In this document: piece by piece, positions 1 through 6,175 of the stretch | Numbering within the stretch: position 1 is the stretch's first letter | Layout of the letters: every line of letters begins with the position of its first letter | Notes under the pieces: generated by a model | The model's input: the letters and a program-made list of their open reading frames with translations, nothing else | Told to the model about the DNA's origin: nothing | The model's database searches: none | Assembly (NCBI GenBank): GCA_903890595.1 | Contig: CAITBU010000446.1 | Span: 1-9,612 of the forward strand | Source of the DNA: an uncultured Holophagaceae bacterium | GTDB lineage: Bacteria > Acidobacteriota > Holophagae > Holophagales > Holophagaceae | Direction of reading: 5' to 3' | Length of the DNA: 9,612 nucleotides | Position numbers and translations under genes: made by a program

Positions 1-57
1 AGGGCAGGGCAGGCCCAAAGATGAGAGGATGGTCGTCTACTTGAACCCGGAGCTCCC

Positions 58-2151
58 ATGTTCTCCCGTACCCTGCTGGTTGCCCTCATGACCCTGCCCG
101 CCTTCGCCGCTGATCCCGTCACGGGGACCAACCCCTTCTTCGCTGAGTGGAAGACGCCCTTCGGCGTGCCCCCCTTCGCCAGCATCCAGGAGGAACACTT
201 CCTGCCGGCGCTCAAGGAGGGCATGGCCCGCCAGAAGCGGGAAGTGGCCGCCATCACGGCCTCCAAGGAGGCCCCGACCTTCCAGAACACGGTGGTGGCC
301 TTGGAGCAGACCGGCCAGTTCTCGGACCGGGTGATGTCCGTCTTCTCGAACCTGGTGGGAGCCGAGACCACCGCCAAGCTACAGGTCGTGAACCGCGAGG
401 CCATGCCCCTGCTGTCGGCCCACCGGGATGACATCCAGTTCGACCCCATCCTGTTCAAGCGGGTCAAGGCCGTCTGGGATGCCCGCGCGAGCCTCAAGCT
501 GGAGCCGGATCAGGCCCGCCTGCTGGAGCGCACCTACAAGGGTTTCGTGCGCTCAGGGGCGGCCCTGGATGCGGCGGCCCAGACGCGCATGCGAGCCATC
601 AACAATGAACAGAGCCGCCTGGGTGTGGACTTCGGCGACCGCCTGCTCAAGGCCACCAAGGGCTTCAGCCTGGTGGTGACGGATGCCAAGGACCTGGCGG
701 GCCTGCCGGAGGGCACCCGCATGGCCGCCGCCGCTGCCGCCAAGAAGGCCGGGCAGGAGGGAAAGTGGCTGTTCACCCTGGACGGACCCAGCATCTGGCC
801 CTTCCTGGAGTACGCCCAGAACCGCGAGCTGCGCCGCCGCCTCCTCACGGGCTACCTGGAGCGCTGCAACCAGGGCGGGGACACGGACACCAATGCCATC
901 GTGAGCCGCGTGACCGCCCTGCGGGCCGAGAAGGCGAAGCTGCTGGGCTACCGCACCTGGGCCGACTTCGTGCTCGAAGAGAACATGGCCAAGGACCCCA
1001 AGGGCGTCTACGGCCTGCTGGACCAGATCTGGAAGCCGGCGCTGGAGGTGGCCAAGCGGGAGCGCGCTGAGCTGCAGGCCATGATGGCCAAGGACCTCCC
1101 GGGCCAGAAGCTGGAGCCCTGGGACTGGCGCTACTACGCCGAGAAGGTGAAGCAGGCGAAGTACGACTTCGACGAAGAGTCCGTGAAGCCCTACTTCGCC
1201 ATCGACGCCGTGCGTCGGGGCGCTTTCACTGTGGCGACCAAGCTCTACGGCCTGTCCTTCAGCGAAGTGAAGGACATCCCGGTCTACCAGAAGGACGTCC
1301 GCTGCTTCGAGGTGAAGGAGGCCGATGGCCGCCACGTGGGCCTGCTCTACCTCGACTACCACCCCCGGGCCGGCAAGCGCGGCGGGGCCTGGATGAGCAG
1401 CTACCGGTCCGCTTGGGTGAAGGACGGAAAGCGGGTGGAGCCCGTGGTGGTGAACGTCTGCAACTTCACGGCCCCCTCGGGCGACCGCCCGGCACTGCTC
1501 ACCTCGGACGAAGTGCGCACGCTCTTCCACGAGTTCGGCCACGCCCTCCACGGTCTGTTCTACGCCGGCCGCTACCGAGGCACCGCCGGTACGCCCCGGG
1601 ACTTCGTGGAGCTGCCCAGCCAGGTCATGGAGAACTGGTCCATGGAGCCCGAGGTGTTGCGCCTCTATGCGAAGCACTTCCAGACCGGCGCGGTGATCCC
1701 CGACGTCCTGGTGGCCAAGATGCACCGGGCCGCCACCTTCGGGCAGGGCTTTGCCACCGTGGAGTACATGGCGGCCTCCCTGCTGGACATGGACTGGCAC
1801 ACGCTGACCGACACCAAGCCCGTGGACACCGCCGCTTTCGAGAAGGCCTCCCTGGCCAAGTGGGGCCTCATCGCCGAGATCCCGCCCCGCTACCGCAGCC
1901 CCTACTTCAACCACATCATGGGCGGCTACGCTGCGGGCTACTACAGCTACATCTGGAGCGCCGTGCTGGACAGTGATGCCTTCCAGGCCTTCAAAGAGAA
2001 GGGCAACCTCTTCGACCCCGCCACCGCCGCCAAGTTCCGGGCCGAGGTGCTGTCCAAGGGCGGCACAGAGGATCCCGCACTGCTCTACCGCCGCTTCCGG
2101 GGCGCCGACCCCAAGGTGGGCCCCCTCCTGGAGAAGCGCGGCCTCAAGTAG
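58..2151 (+). CDS. dcp: M3 family metallopeptidase, peptidyl-dipeptidase Dcp-like, exported
   Basis: Zinc oligopeptidase of 697 residues, expected to release dipeptides from the C-terminus of short peptides. Seen: the zinc motif HEFGH at residues 491-495, with the third ligand probably Glu518 in the segment DFVELPSQVMENW. The C-terminal block YRSPYFNHIMGGYAAGYYSY is the substrate-binding region typical of Dcp/OpdA enzymes, and the tail (LLYRRFRG...LLEKRGLK) resembles E. coli Dcp from memory. Length fits Dcp (about 680) plus a signal peptide: residues 1-17 are hydrophobic with a likely AFA|AD cleavage site, so the enzyme probably acts in the periplasm. The ATG at 58 has GGAG at 49-52, 5 nt upstream. 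It converges with the minus-strand gene ending at 2156, leaving 4 nt. No promoter is visible in the 57 nt before it. The M3 family call is very secure; choosing Dcp over oligopeptidase A is a resemblance call. Confidence 0.93.
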   Translation: MFSRTLLVALMTLPAFAADPVTGTNPFFAEWKTPFGVPPFASIQEEHFLPALKEGMARQKREVAAITASKEAPTFQNTVVALEQTGQFSDRVMSVFSNLVGAETTAKLQVVNREAMPLLSAHRDDIQFDPILFKRVKAVWDARASLKLEPDQARLLERTYKGFVRSGAALDAAAQTRMRAINNEQSRLGVDFGDRLLKATKGFSLVVTDAKDLAGLPEGTRMAAAAAAKKAGQEGKWLFTLDGPSIWPFLEYAQNRELRRRLLTGYLERCNQGGDTDTNAIVSRVTALRAEKAKLLGYRTWADFVLEENMAKDPKGVYGLLDQIWKPALEVAKRERAELQAMMAKDLPGQKLEPWDWRYYAEKVKQAKYDFDEESVKPYFAIDAVRRGAFTVATKLYGLSFSEVKDIPVYQKDVRCFEVKEADGRHVGLLYLDYHPRAGKRGGAWMSSYRSAWVKDGKRVEPVVVNVCNFTAPSGDRPALLTSDEVRTLFHEFGHALHGLFYAGRYRGTAGTPRDFVELPSQVMENWSMEPEVLRLYAKHFQTGAVIPDVLVAKMHRAATFGQGFATVEYMAASLLDMDWHTLTDTKPVDTAAFEKASLAKWGLIAEIPPRYRSPYFNHIMGGYAAGYYSYIWSAVLDSDAFQAFKEKGNLFDPATAAKFRAEVLSKGGTEDPALLYRRFRGADPKVGPLLEKRGLK

Positions 2152-2155
2152 CCCC

Positions 2156-2686
2156 TTAGAACCGCACCGTCGCCGCCACCATCAGTCCGGTGGCGGTGAG
2201 GTCTGTTTCCACGGGGCTCCAGAAGATCCGGGCCTCGACCCCGAGGCGGGGACTGAACTGGAAACCCAGGCCGCCGCTGGCGCCGATGCGGGTGGCACTC
2301 CGGTTGGAGGGTGAGGTCCCCGTGGCACTGACCCGCCACTGCTGGCCTCCCATGGCGCCCAGCAGGTAGGCGCCCCGGTCTGGGTCCTCGTCGGGGAACC
2401 AGAGGGCTTCGATCATCAGCTCGGTGGAACTGGCTGAGGACTTGGTTCCGGGAAGACCCGCCGTGCTGCCCTTGGGCACCACCTGGACACCTACCAGGGG
2501 GCGCAGCACCAGACCCCGGCTCAGGGGAATGGTCACGAAGGCCGCGGCCCCCAGGCCCGGCTGGCCGCCAGTGGTATTCCGCAGCTCACCCCAGGGGCCC
2601 AGCAGGTGCAGGCGGACGCCGGGGGCCGCCTGGGCAGAGAGGGGCAGCACCGCCGCAGCGGCCAAGAGGACGGCAAGAGCCTTCAT
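2156..2686 (-). CDS. Small exported protein, possible outer-membrane beta-barrel, function unknown
   Basis: A 176-residue protein I cannot assign to a named family. Residues 1-20 form a clear signal peptide (MKALAVLLAAAAVLPLSAQA, cleavage AQA|A). The mature part has short alternating polar/apolar segments rich in Gly, Ser and Thr (for example GLVLRPLVGVQVVP, GGLGFQFSPRLGVEARIF) and ends in VAATVRF, a C-terminal Phe as in proteins inserted by the BAM machinery. This suggests a small beta-barrel of about eight strands, which is inference. The ATG (2686-2684) follows the TGA of the upstream phosphatase gene by 1 nt, and its ribosome binding site GAGGTG is made of that gene's last codons, so translation is probably coupled. 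It ends in TAA 4 nt from the stop of the convergent peptidase gene. The reading frame is real by its signal peptide and packing; the function is open. Confidence 0.82.
   Translation of the reverse strand: MKALAVLLAAAAVLPLSAQAAPGVRLHLLGPWGELRNTTGGQPGLGAAAFVTIPLSRGLVLRPLVGVQVVPKGSTAGLPGTKSSASSTELMIEALWFPDEDPDRGAYLLGAMGGQQWRVSATGTSPSNRSATRIGASGGLGFQFSPRLGVEARIFWSPVETDLTATGLMVAATVRF
2171..2198. terminator. Strong GC stem-loop just past the peptidase stop, weak terminator candidate
   Basis: CCGCCACC (2173-2180) and GGTGGCGG (2189-2196) are perfect 8-bp arms, extendable to 10 bp with one G-U pair, around an 8-nt loop. The structure begins 20 nt after the peptidase stop codon, inside the 3' end of the convergent minus-strand gene. 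No T-run follows on either strand, so it is not a classic intrinsic terminator. It may slow polymerase or protect the 3' end of the transcript. Confidence 0.3.
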
Positions 2687-2687
2687 A

Positions 2688-3212
2688 TCACACCTCGTAC
2701 TTGCCCACCGTATCGCGCCAATGGCCCTGGGCCTTGAGGATCCGCTCGGCCACGGCCCGCAGCAACCCGTGGCCGCCCGGGACGTCCGTCACCCAGTGGC
2801 AGGCGGCCTTCACCTCCGGTGCCGCATCCGAGGGACAGCAGGCCAGGCCCACCCGGCGCAGCAGGGGCAGGTCCGGCAGATCGTCCCCTAGGTGGGCGAC
2901 TTCGTCCTGGGCCAGGCCGTACTTGGCGCACAGCTGCTCCAGGACCGGCAGCTTGTCCAAGTGCCCGGCAAAGCAGTCCTCCACGCCCAGGTCCTGGGCC
3001 CGGTTCCGGGTGGCGGCGGCCTCCAGACCCGAGATGAAGGCCACGGGGATGCCGGCCCGCTGAAGCCACTTGATGGCGGCCCCGTCCCTGACATGGAAGG
3101 TTTTGGTGTGGCCCGGGTCCAGGCCGTAGGTGAGGCCCCCCGGCGTGAGCACCCCATCCACGTCGGTGCAGAGCAGGCGGATCTTGGCAGCGCGCAGGTC
3201 CAGGTCGTCCAC
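2688..3212 (-). CDS. kdsC: KdsC-like HAD phosphatase (3-deoxy-D-manno-octulosonate 8-phosphate phosphatase)
   Basis: HAD-superfamily phosphatase of type C0 (no cap domain), expected to dephosphorylate Kdo-8-phosphate in the cytoplasm for lipopolysaccharide core synthesis. Counting from the start chosen here (174 residues): motif I TDVDGVLTPGG with Asp17 and Asp19, motif II FISG with Ser61, motif III Lys87 (HLDKLPVLEQL), motif IV GDDLPDLP with Asp110, Asp111 and Asp114, then the family's C-terminal PGGHGLLRAVAERIL. The frame is open back to a TTG at 3308, but that adds a basic, Pro-rich, non-conserved tail of 32 residues. GTG at 3212-3210 has GGAG (plus-strand ctcc 3219-3222) 6 nt upstream and gives the usual KdsC length, so I prefer it. 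It is first in a two-gene unit with the small exported protein. Other related C0 phosphatases (for example the phosphatase domain of CMP-sialate synthetases) cannot be excluded, but KdsC fits best. Confidence 0.9.
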   Translation of the reverse strand: MDDLDLRAAKIRLLCTDVDGVLTPGGLTYGLDPGHTKTFHVRDGAAIKWLQRAGIPVAFISGLEAAATRNRAQDLGVEDCFAGHLDKLPVLEQLCAKYGLAQDEVAHLGDDLPDLPLLRRVGLACCPSDAAPEVKAACHWVTDVPGGHGLLRAVAERILKAQGHWRDTVGKYEV

Positions 3213-3303
3213 GGGAGTCTCCGGTTCCAGCCTAGGGCCCTGTCCCTTCCCTGGGAATCCCCGAGGAGGTGATTTCGGTTTTTTACTCGCCCACTTCCGG
3301 CGG

Positions 3304-3313
3304 TTCAATTGAA
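3304..3313. promoter_or_regulatory. Perfect palindrome TTCAATTGAA, possible operator
   Basis: TTCAATTGAA equals its own reverse complement. It lies where the leftward promoter candidate would have its -10 element and transcription start. It shares the TTCA...TGAA arms with the inverted repeats on the start codons of the regulator gene and of the DUF2892 gene, though with a different centre length (2 nt). Binding by the ArsR-type regulator is inference only. Confidence 0.3.
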
Positions 3314-3341
3314 TCTAATCCCCCTACTGGTGAATTGACAG
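3312..3341 (-). promoter_or_regulatory. Candidate promoter for kdsC and the small exported protein
   Basis: Read on the minus strand, CTGTCA (3341-3336) and TAGATT (3317-3312) are separated by 18 nt, each matching 4 of 6 consensus sigma70 positions. Transcription would start near 3306-3304, downstream of the alternative TTG start at 3308, which agrees with the GTG start at 3212. The match is weak, and a comparable weak pair (TTGAGC with TATACC, 15 nt apart) exists further upstream near 3404-3378. Confidence 0.3.
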
Positions 3342-3413
3342 CAGGGTGGAAACCTCTGTCTCTGGATGATCCGATGGGTATACAGTTTGTTTGGGAAGCT
3401 CAAGAAAAAGGGC

Positions 3414-3444
3414 TTGACTGGATCCGAAACTAGATGAATATAGT
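3414..3444 (+). promoter_or_regulatory. Sigma70-like promoter of the regulator-efflux operon
   Basis: TTGACT (3414-3419, 5 of 6 consensus) and TATAGT (3439-3444, 5 of 6) are separated by 19 nt, 2 nt longer than ideal. Transcription would begin near 3451, giving a leader of only about 11 nt before the ATG at 3462. The ribosome binding site GGAG (3450-3453) would then be at the very 5' end of the mRNA. A protein bound on the inverted repeat at 3455-3469 would block promoter clearance. Confidence 0.55.
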
Positions 3445-3454
3445 CGCATGGAGT

Positions 3455-3469
3455 TGATTCAATGAATCA
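3455..3469. promoter_or_regulatory. Inverted repeat over the regulator start codon, candidate operator
   Basis: TGATTC (3455-3460) and GAATCA (3464-3469) are perfect 6-bp arms around a 3-nt centre, and the ATG (3462-3464) lies in the centre and first base of the right arm. The site is just downstream of the predicted transcription start, the usual place for an autorepressor of the ArsR family. In RNA it could also fold as a 6-bp hairpin with the start codon in its loop. Which regulator, if any, binds is not shown. Confidence 0.4.
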
Positions 3470-3791
3470 CCAGCTGAGCAACCCGATGATCGACGAAGTG
3501 AGTGGCCTCTTCAGTGCGCTGGGAGACCCCTCCCGCCTGAAGATCCTCCGCTCCCTGCTGGATGCCAACGCCCCCCTCAGCCAGGGTGCGGTGGCCGAGG
3601 CTGCGGGCCTCTCCCAGGCCAATGCCTCCAAGCACCTGGCCTGCCTGGTCCGGGTAGGCCTGGTTGCCCGGGAACCCGAAGGCAACGCTGTCTTCTTCAC
3701 GCCGATCATGCCCCTGGTGGGCGACCTCTGCGACCTGGTCTGCGGCCACGTGAGCGACCGCGCCCGGCTGATCTACAAAGCCCTGAAGTGA
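3462..3791 (+). CDS. ArsR/SmtB-family winged-helix transcriptional regulator
   Basis: Dimeric winged-helix repressor of 109 residues, probable autoregulator and regulator of the downstream pump genes. Seen: the N-terminal ArsR signature FSALGDPSRLKILRSLL (residues 17-33), the helix-turn-helix QGAVAEAAGLSQANASKHLACL (41-62, recognition helix SQANASKHLACL), a beta-wing VAREPEGNAVFFT (68-80), and a last helix DLCDLVCGHV. Cysteines are at 61, 90 and 94. Cys61, just after the recognition helix, matches one metal ligand position of CmtR as I recall it. The alpha2 cysteine of the sulfide sensors BigR/SqrR (in LMILC) is replaced by Arg30. So sensing by Cys61/90/94, through a metal or thiol oxidation, is plausible but inferred. 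The ATG has GGAG at 3450-3453, 8 nt upstream. It is the first gene of a five-gene run; the next gene starts 45 nt later. Confidence 0.9.
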   Translation: MNHQLSNPMIDEVSGLFSALGDPSRLKILRSLLDANAPLSQGAVAEAAGLSQANASKHLACLVRVGLVAREPEGNAVFFTPIMPLVGDLCDLVCGHVSDRARLIYKALK

Positions 3792-3792
3792 A

Positions 3793-3802
3793 TTGGCGCC
3801 AA
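3793..3802. promoter_or_regulatory. Perfect palindrome TTGGCGCCAA after the regulator stop codon
   Basis: A 10-bp perfect palindrome begins 1 nt after the TGA (3789-3791) of the regulator gene, in the 45-nt gap before the TolC-type gene. It has no loop, so it is not a terminator-type hairpin; a protein-binding site or an mRNA processing feature would be possible. A short GC-rich palindrome can also occur by chance. Confidence 0.2.
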
Positions 3803-3836
3803 CAAAGCGCCCATTTTTGCCTTGGAGTATTCCTTT

Positions 3837-5150
3837 ATGAGTATTAAAACGACATGGACCCTGGCCTGTTTCCTGGCCGTTGGCGCCCCCTTGGGGGCCT
3901 CCGAGCCGCTCTCCGTGGCCCAGGCCATCCGCAGGGCCTGGACGGACCAGGCGGGCCTAAAGGCGGGCCAGGCCATGGTCGAGAGCCGTCAGGCCGAGGC
4001 CGATGGCTTTAGGGACCTGCGCCTGCCCACGCTGACCCTGGGTGCCCATGGCCTCCGAACCAATGAGCCGATGATGGCCTTCGGCATCAAGCTGAACCAG
4101 TCCCGCATCGGGATGATGGACTTCAACCCCCTGACCCTGAACCACCCGGATGCCATCACGGCCTACGGGGGCTCTGCAGTCATCCAGCAACCCCTTTATG
4201 CGGGGGGGCGTCTCACCGCGGCCAAGCGGGCTGGGGAGTACATGGCACAGGCCGAGCAGGCCAGCCAGGAACGCCGCAAGCAGGAGGTTGCCCAGATGGT
4301 GGTGGAGGCCTACTTCGGCACCCAGGTGGCCGAGCAGGCCCTGCGGTGGGTGGACGACACCCGCATGTGGATCCAGGGCATGGAGGACTTTGTCGGGGCG
4401 CGGGTTAACCAGGGCCTCATGCTCGAGTCCGAGCTGCAGCGCCTCAAGTCCTTCCACGCCCAGGCAGACGCCCAGAAGGCTGACGTCATCAAGCAGGTCC
4501 GCTCCGCTCGATCTGGTCTCGGCCTGCTCACGGGAGCCGGTCCCGTGGAGGGCCCGCTGGCCACGCCGCTGGTGCCCGAACAGCCCGCAATCGCCCAGGG
4601 AGCCACCTACCGAGGTGATCTGGTGGCGGCGGACTTCCAGGCCAAGGCTGCCGGTGAAGGCGCCAAAGCCGCCCAGGGCAGCCTGCGTCCCGAAGTGGGT
4701 CTGGAGGTGGGTGCCGGTACGCTGCACCACTCCTGGTCCGAGAAGGGTAGCTGGACCTGGGCCGCCGTTGGCGTGAAGTGGAAAGTCTTCTCTGCACCTG
4801 ATGTGGCCAAGGCCAATGCGGCCCGGGCCCAGGAGCGGGCTGCGCTCCAGATGCGCTCCTTCCGGCAGCAGCAGGCTGAGCACGAGGTGCGCGTGGCCCG
4901 GGAAGCCGTCCTTGCAGCAGAGGCAAAGTACTCGGCTGCCCAGCAGTCCCTCGTAGCAGCGCAGGAATCCAAGCGGCTCCGCGAGGCCCGCCACAGAGAG
5001 GGCCTCGCTCCCCTGATCGAGGTGCTCGATGCGGAGGCCGCCATTCAGGGCGCCCGCACCCTCATCCTCCAAAGCCTGTTTGACCTTCGCGTCAGTCGCG
5101 CCGGCCTTGATCTGGCCACCGGTAACCCCATTGAAGGAGTGAATCCATGA
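3837..5150 (+). CDS. TolC-family outer membrane efflux channel
   Basis: Outer membrane channel of the pump, 437 residues, expected to form a trimer with a 12-stranded barrel and a long periplasmic alpha-tunnel. Seen: signal peptide 1-21 (cleavage PLGA|S), then the two repeated halves of the OEP fold. The first half has SVAQAIRRAW (26-35) and QQPLYAGGRLTAAKRAGE (117-134). The second has ATYRGDLVAADFQAKAA (256-272), WKVFSAPDVAKANAARAQ (315-332) and REGLAPLIEVLDAE (387-400), with long Ala/Gln/Glu-rich helices between. Start: the frame opens with TTG at 3822, but that TTG overlaps the GGAG at 3824-3827. ATG at 3837 lies 9 nt after this GGAG and begins a normal signal peptide, so it is chosen. A 7-nt direct repeat GAGTATT flanks the start (3825-3831 and 3839-3845). 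The stop overlaps the adaptor start (ATGA, 5147-5150). The exported compound cannot be deduced. Confidence 0.92.
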   Translation: MSIKTTWTLACFLAVGAPLGASEPLSVAQAIRRAWTDQAGLKAGQAMVESRQAEADGFRDLRLPTLTLGAHGLRTNEPMMAFGIKLNQSRIGMMDFNPLTLNHPDAITAYGGSAVIQQPLYAGGRLTAAKRAGEYMAQAEQASQERRKQEVAQMVVEAYFGTQVAEQALRWVDDTRMWIQGMEDFVGARVNQGLMLESELQRLKSFHAQADAQKADVIKQVRSARSGLGLLTGAGPVEGPLATPLVPEQPAIAQGATYRGDLVAADFQAKAAGEGAKAAQGSLRPEVGLEVGAGTLHHSWSEKGSWTWAAVGVKWKVFSAPDVAKANAARAQERAALQMRSFRQQQAEHEVRVAREAVLAAEAKYSAAQQSLVAAQESKRLREARHREGLAPLIEVLDAEAAIQGARTLILQSLFDLRVSRAGLDLATGNPIEGVNP

Positions 5151-6175
5151 AGACAGCTCTGTTCTCCCTGACCCTGGCTGGCACGCTGCTTGGAACCTTG
5201 GCCTGCGGCCACAAGGAGGCCCGTCCTGAGGCGAAGGTTCTGCCCAAGCTGGCTGTCACCCTGGTGGCCCAGGGCGCGCCCGATGGGGGTGCCTGGGTAG
5301 CCGCCACGCTCCAGTCCACCCGGACAGCCATGATCGGGACCCGCATGGCGGCCCAGGTCCGGCGCGTCCTTGTGCAAGAGGGGCAGCGCGTAGCCGCTGG
5401 CACCCTGCTCCTTGCCCTTGGCGACGAGGACCTCCAGGGCCAGTTGAAGGCCGCAGAAACCGGTCTGGCGACCATCCAGGCCCATCACCGGCGCATCCAG
5501 GCCCTCCAGGCCCAGAAGGCCAGCACCCTTGCGGAGCTGGAGCAGGTCACGGCCCAGGTGGCCCAGGCCCAGGCCGGGGTTGATGCCTTGAAGGCCAACA
5601 TCGGCTACACGCAGCTCCGCGCGCCGTTCTCTGGCGTGGTGCAGTCCCGCAAGGTGAACGAGGGCGACTTTGTCGGCCCCGGAATGCCCCTGCTGGAGCT
5701 CATCGGCGATGGTGAGCAGGAGCTGGTGGCCACGGTCTCTGACCAGGAGGCCAAGGGCCTGAAGACCGGTGCCAAGGTGAAGTTCGAGTCCGAAGGCGTT
5801 CAGGGCGAGGCCCAGATCACAGGCCTCGCACCCGGCGGCGATCCCTACAGCCACAAGGGCACCCTGCGTGCCAAGGTGCTCAAGCCCAAGGGCCTACGGC
5901 AGGGCTCCTTTGCACGGATCCTGGTCTCTGGCGTGGCGGTGGAGGGACTATCCGTGCCTCGCAGCGCCCTGGTCCAGCGGGGCGAGCTCACGGGGGTCTT
6001 CATCGCCAAGGACGGTCGTGCTGAGCTGCGCTGGCTCTCGCTGGGCGAGGGGGCAGGGAGCTACCTGCCCGTGCGGTCTGGCTTGAAGGCTGGCGAGAGC
6101 ATCATCGACCAGCCCGGCGCCCTCCAGGATGGCCAGCCCATCGAGCTGACCGGCGGGGTGAACCATGGCAAGTGA
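5147..6175 (+). CDS. RND efflux periplasmic adaptor (membrane fusion protein), probable lipoprotein
   Basis: HlyD/AcrA-type adaptor of 342 residues linking the inner-membrane permease to the TolC-type channel. Seen: an N-terminal signal with LGTLAC and Cys20 as likely lipidated residue. Position -3 is Thr, so the lipobox is not ideal. Two lipoyl half-motifs follow (AQVRRVLVQEGQRVAAGTLLLAL, about 69-91, and APFSGVVQSRKVNEGDFVGPGMPLLEL, about 159-185), separated by a short coiled-coil hairpin (93-152) rich in Gln, Ala and Leu. Then come a beta-barrel domain (about 190-262) and a membrane-proximal domain (VPRSALVQRGELTGVFI, from 270). It is shorter than AcrA (397), mainly in the hairpin and C-terminus. 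The ATG overlaps the preceding stop as ATGA, with a strong AAGGAG at 5134-5139, 7 nt upstream. Its end overlaps the permease gene by 11 nt, so the three pump genes are translationally linked. Confidence 0.93.
   Translation: MKTALFSLTLAGTLLGTLACGHKEARPEAKVLPKLAVTLVAQGAPDGGAWVAATLQSTRTAMIGTRMAAQVRRVLVQEGQRVAAGTLLLALGDEDLQGQLKAAETGLATIQAHHRRIQALQAQKASTLAELEQVTAQVAQAQAGVDALKANIGYTQLRAPFSGVVQSRKVNEGDFVGPGMPLLELIGDGEQELVATVSDQEAKGLKTGAKVKFESEGVQGEAQITGLAPGGDPYSHKGTLRAKVLKPKGLRQGSFARILVSGVAVEGLSVPRSALVQRGELTGVFIAKDGRAELRWLSLGEGAGSYLPVRSGLKAGESIIDQPGALQDGQPIELTGGVNHGK

Larger units (their letters stand above)
3213..3461. other. Divergent intergenic region between kdsC and the arsR-type gene
   Basis: This 249-nt gap is less GC-rich than its surroundings and separates two divergent transcription units. 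It contains a strong rightward promoter candidate (3414-3444), a weaker leftward one (3312-3341), a perfect 10-bp palindrome TTCAATTGAA (3304-3313) and the left arm of an inverted repeat reaching into the regulator's start codon (3455-3469). A short inverted repeat TCAAG (3400-3404) and CTTGA (3413-3417) also abuts the rightward -35. The part from 3213 to 3308 could be read as an N-terminal extension of the phosphatase, but this is judged unlikely. No small gene or structured RNA could be supported. Confidence 0.7.

Noticed and set aside
1..20. Short repeats AGGGC at the left edge as a repeat element
   Set aside because: Only two and a half 5-nt units are present in GC-rich sequence at the window edge, which is too little to call a repeat.
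553..1914. Long open frame of 453 codons on the minus strand
   Set aside because: It lies fully antisense to the M3 peptidase gene, is dominated by His, Gly, Val and Leu residues typical of the complement of GC-rich codons, and shows no family motif. It is a shadow of the real gene.
3335..3340. Perfect TTGACA on the plus strand as a second promoter
   Set aside because: No acceptable -10 hexamer lies 15-19 nt downstream; the nearest TATACA (3379-3384) is 38 nt away.
3822..3836. TTG start of the TolC-type gene, 15 nt earlier
   Set aside because: That codon overlaps the ribosome binding site GGAG used by the ATG at 3837, and it would put MEYSF before a normal signal peptide.
3957..5072. Open frame of 371 codons on the minus strand
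   Set aside because: It is antisense to the TolC-type gene, without a recognisable motif or signal; composition matches an antisense shadow.
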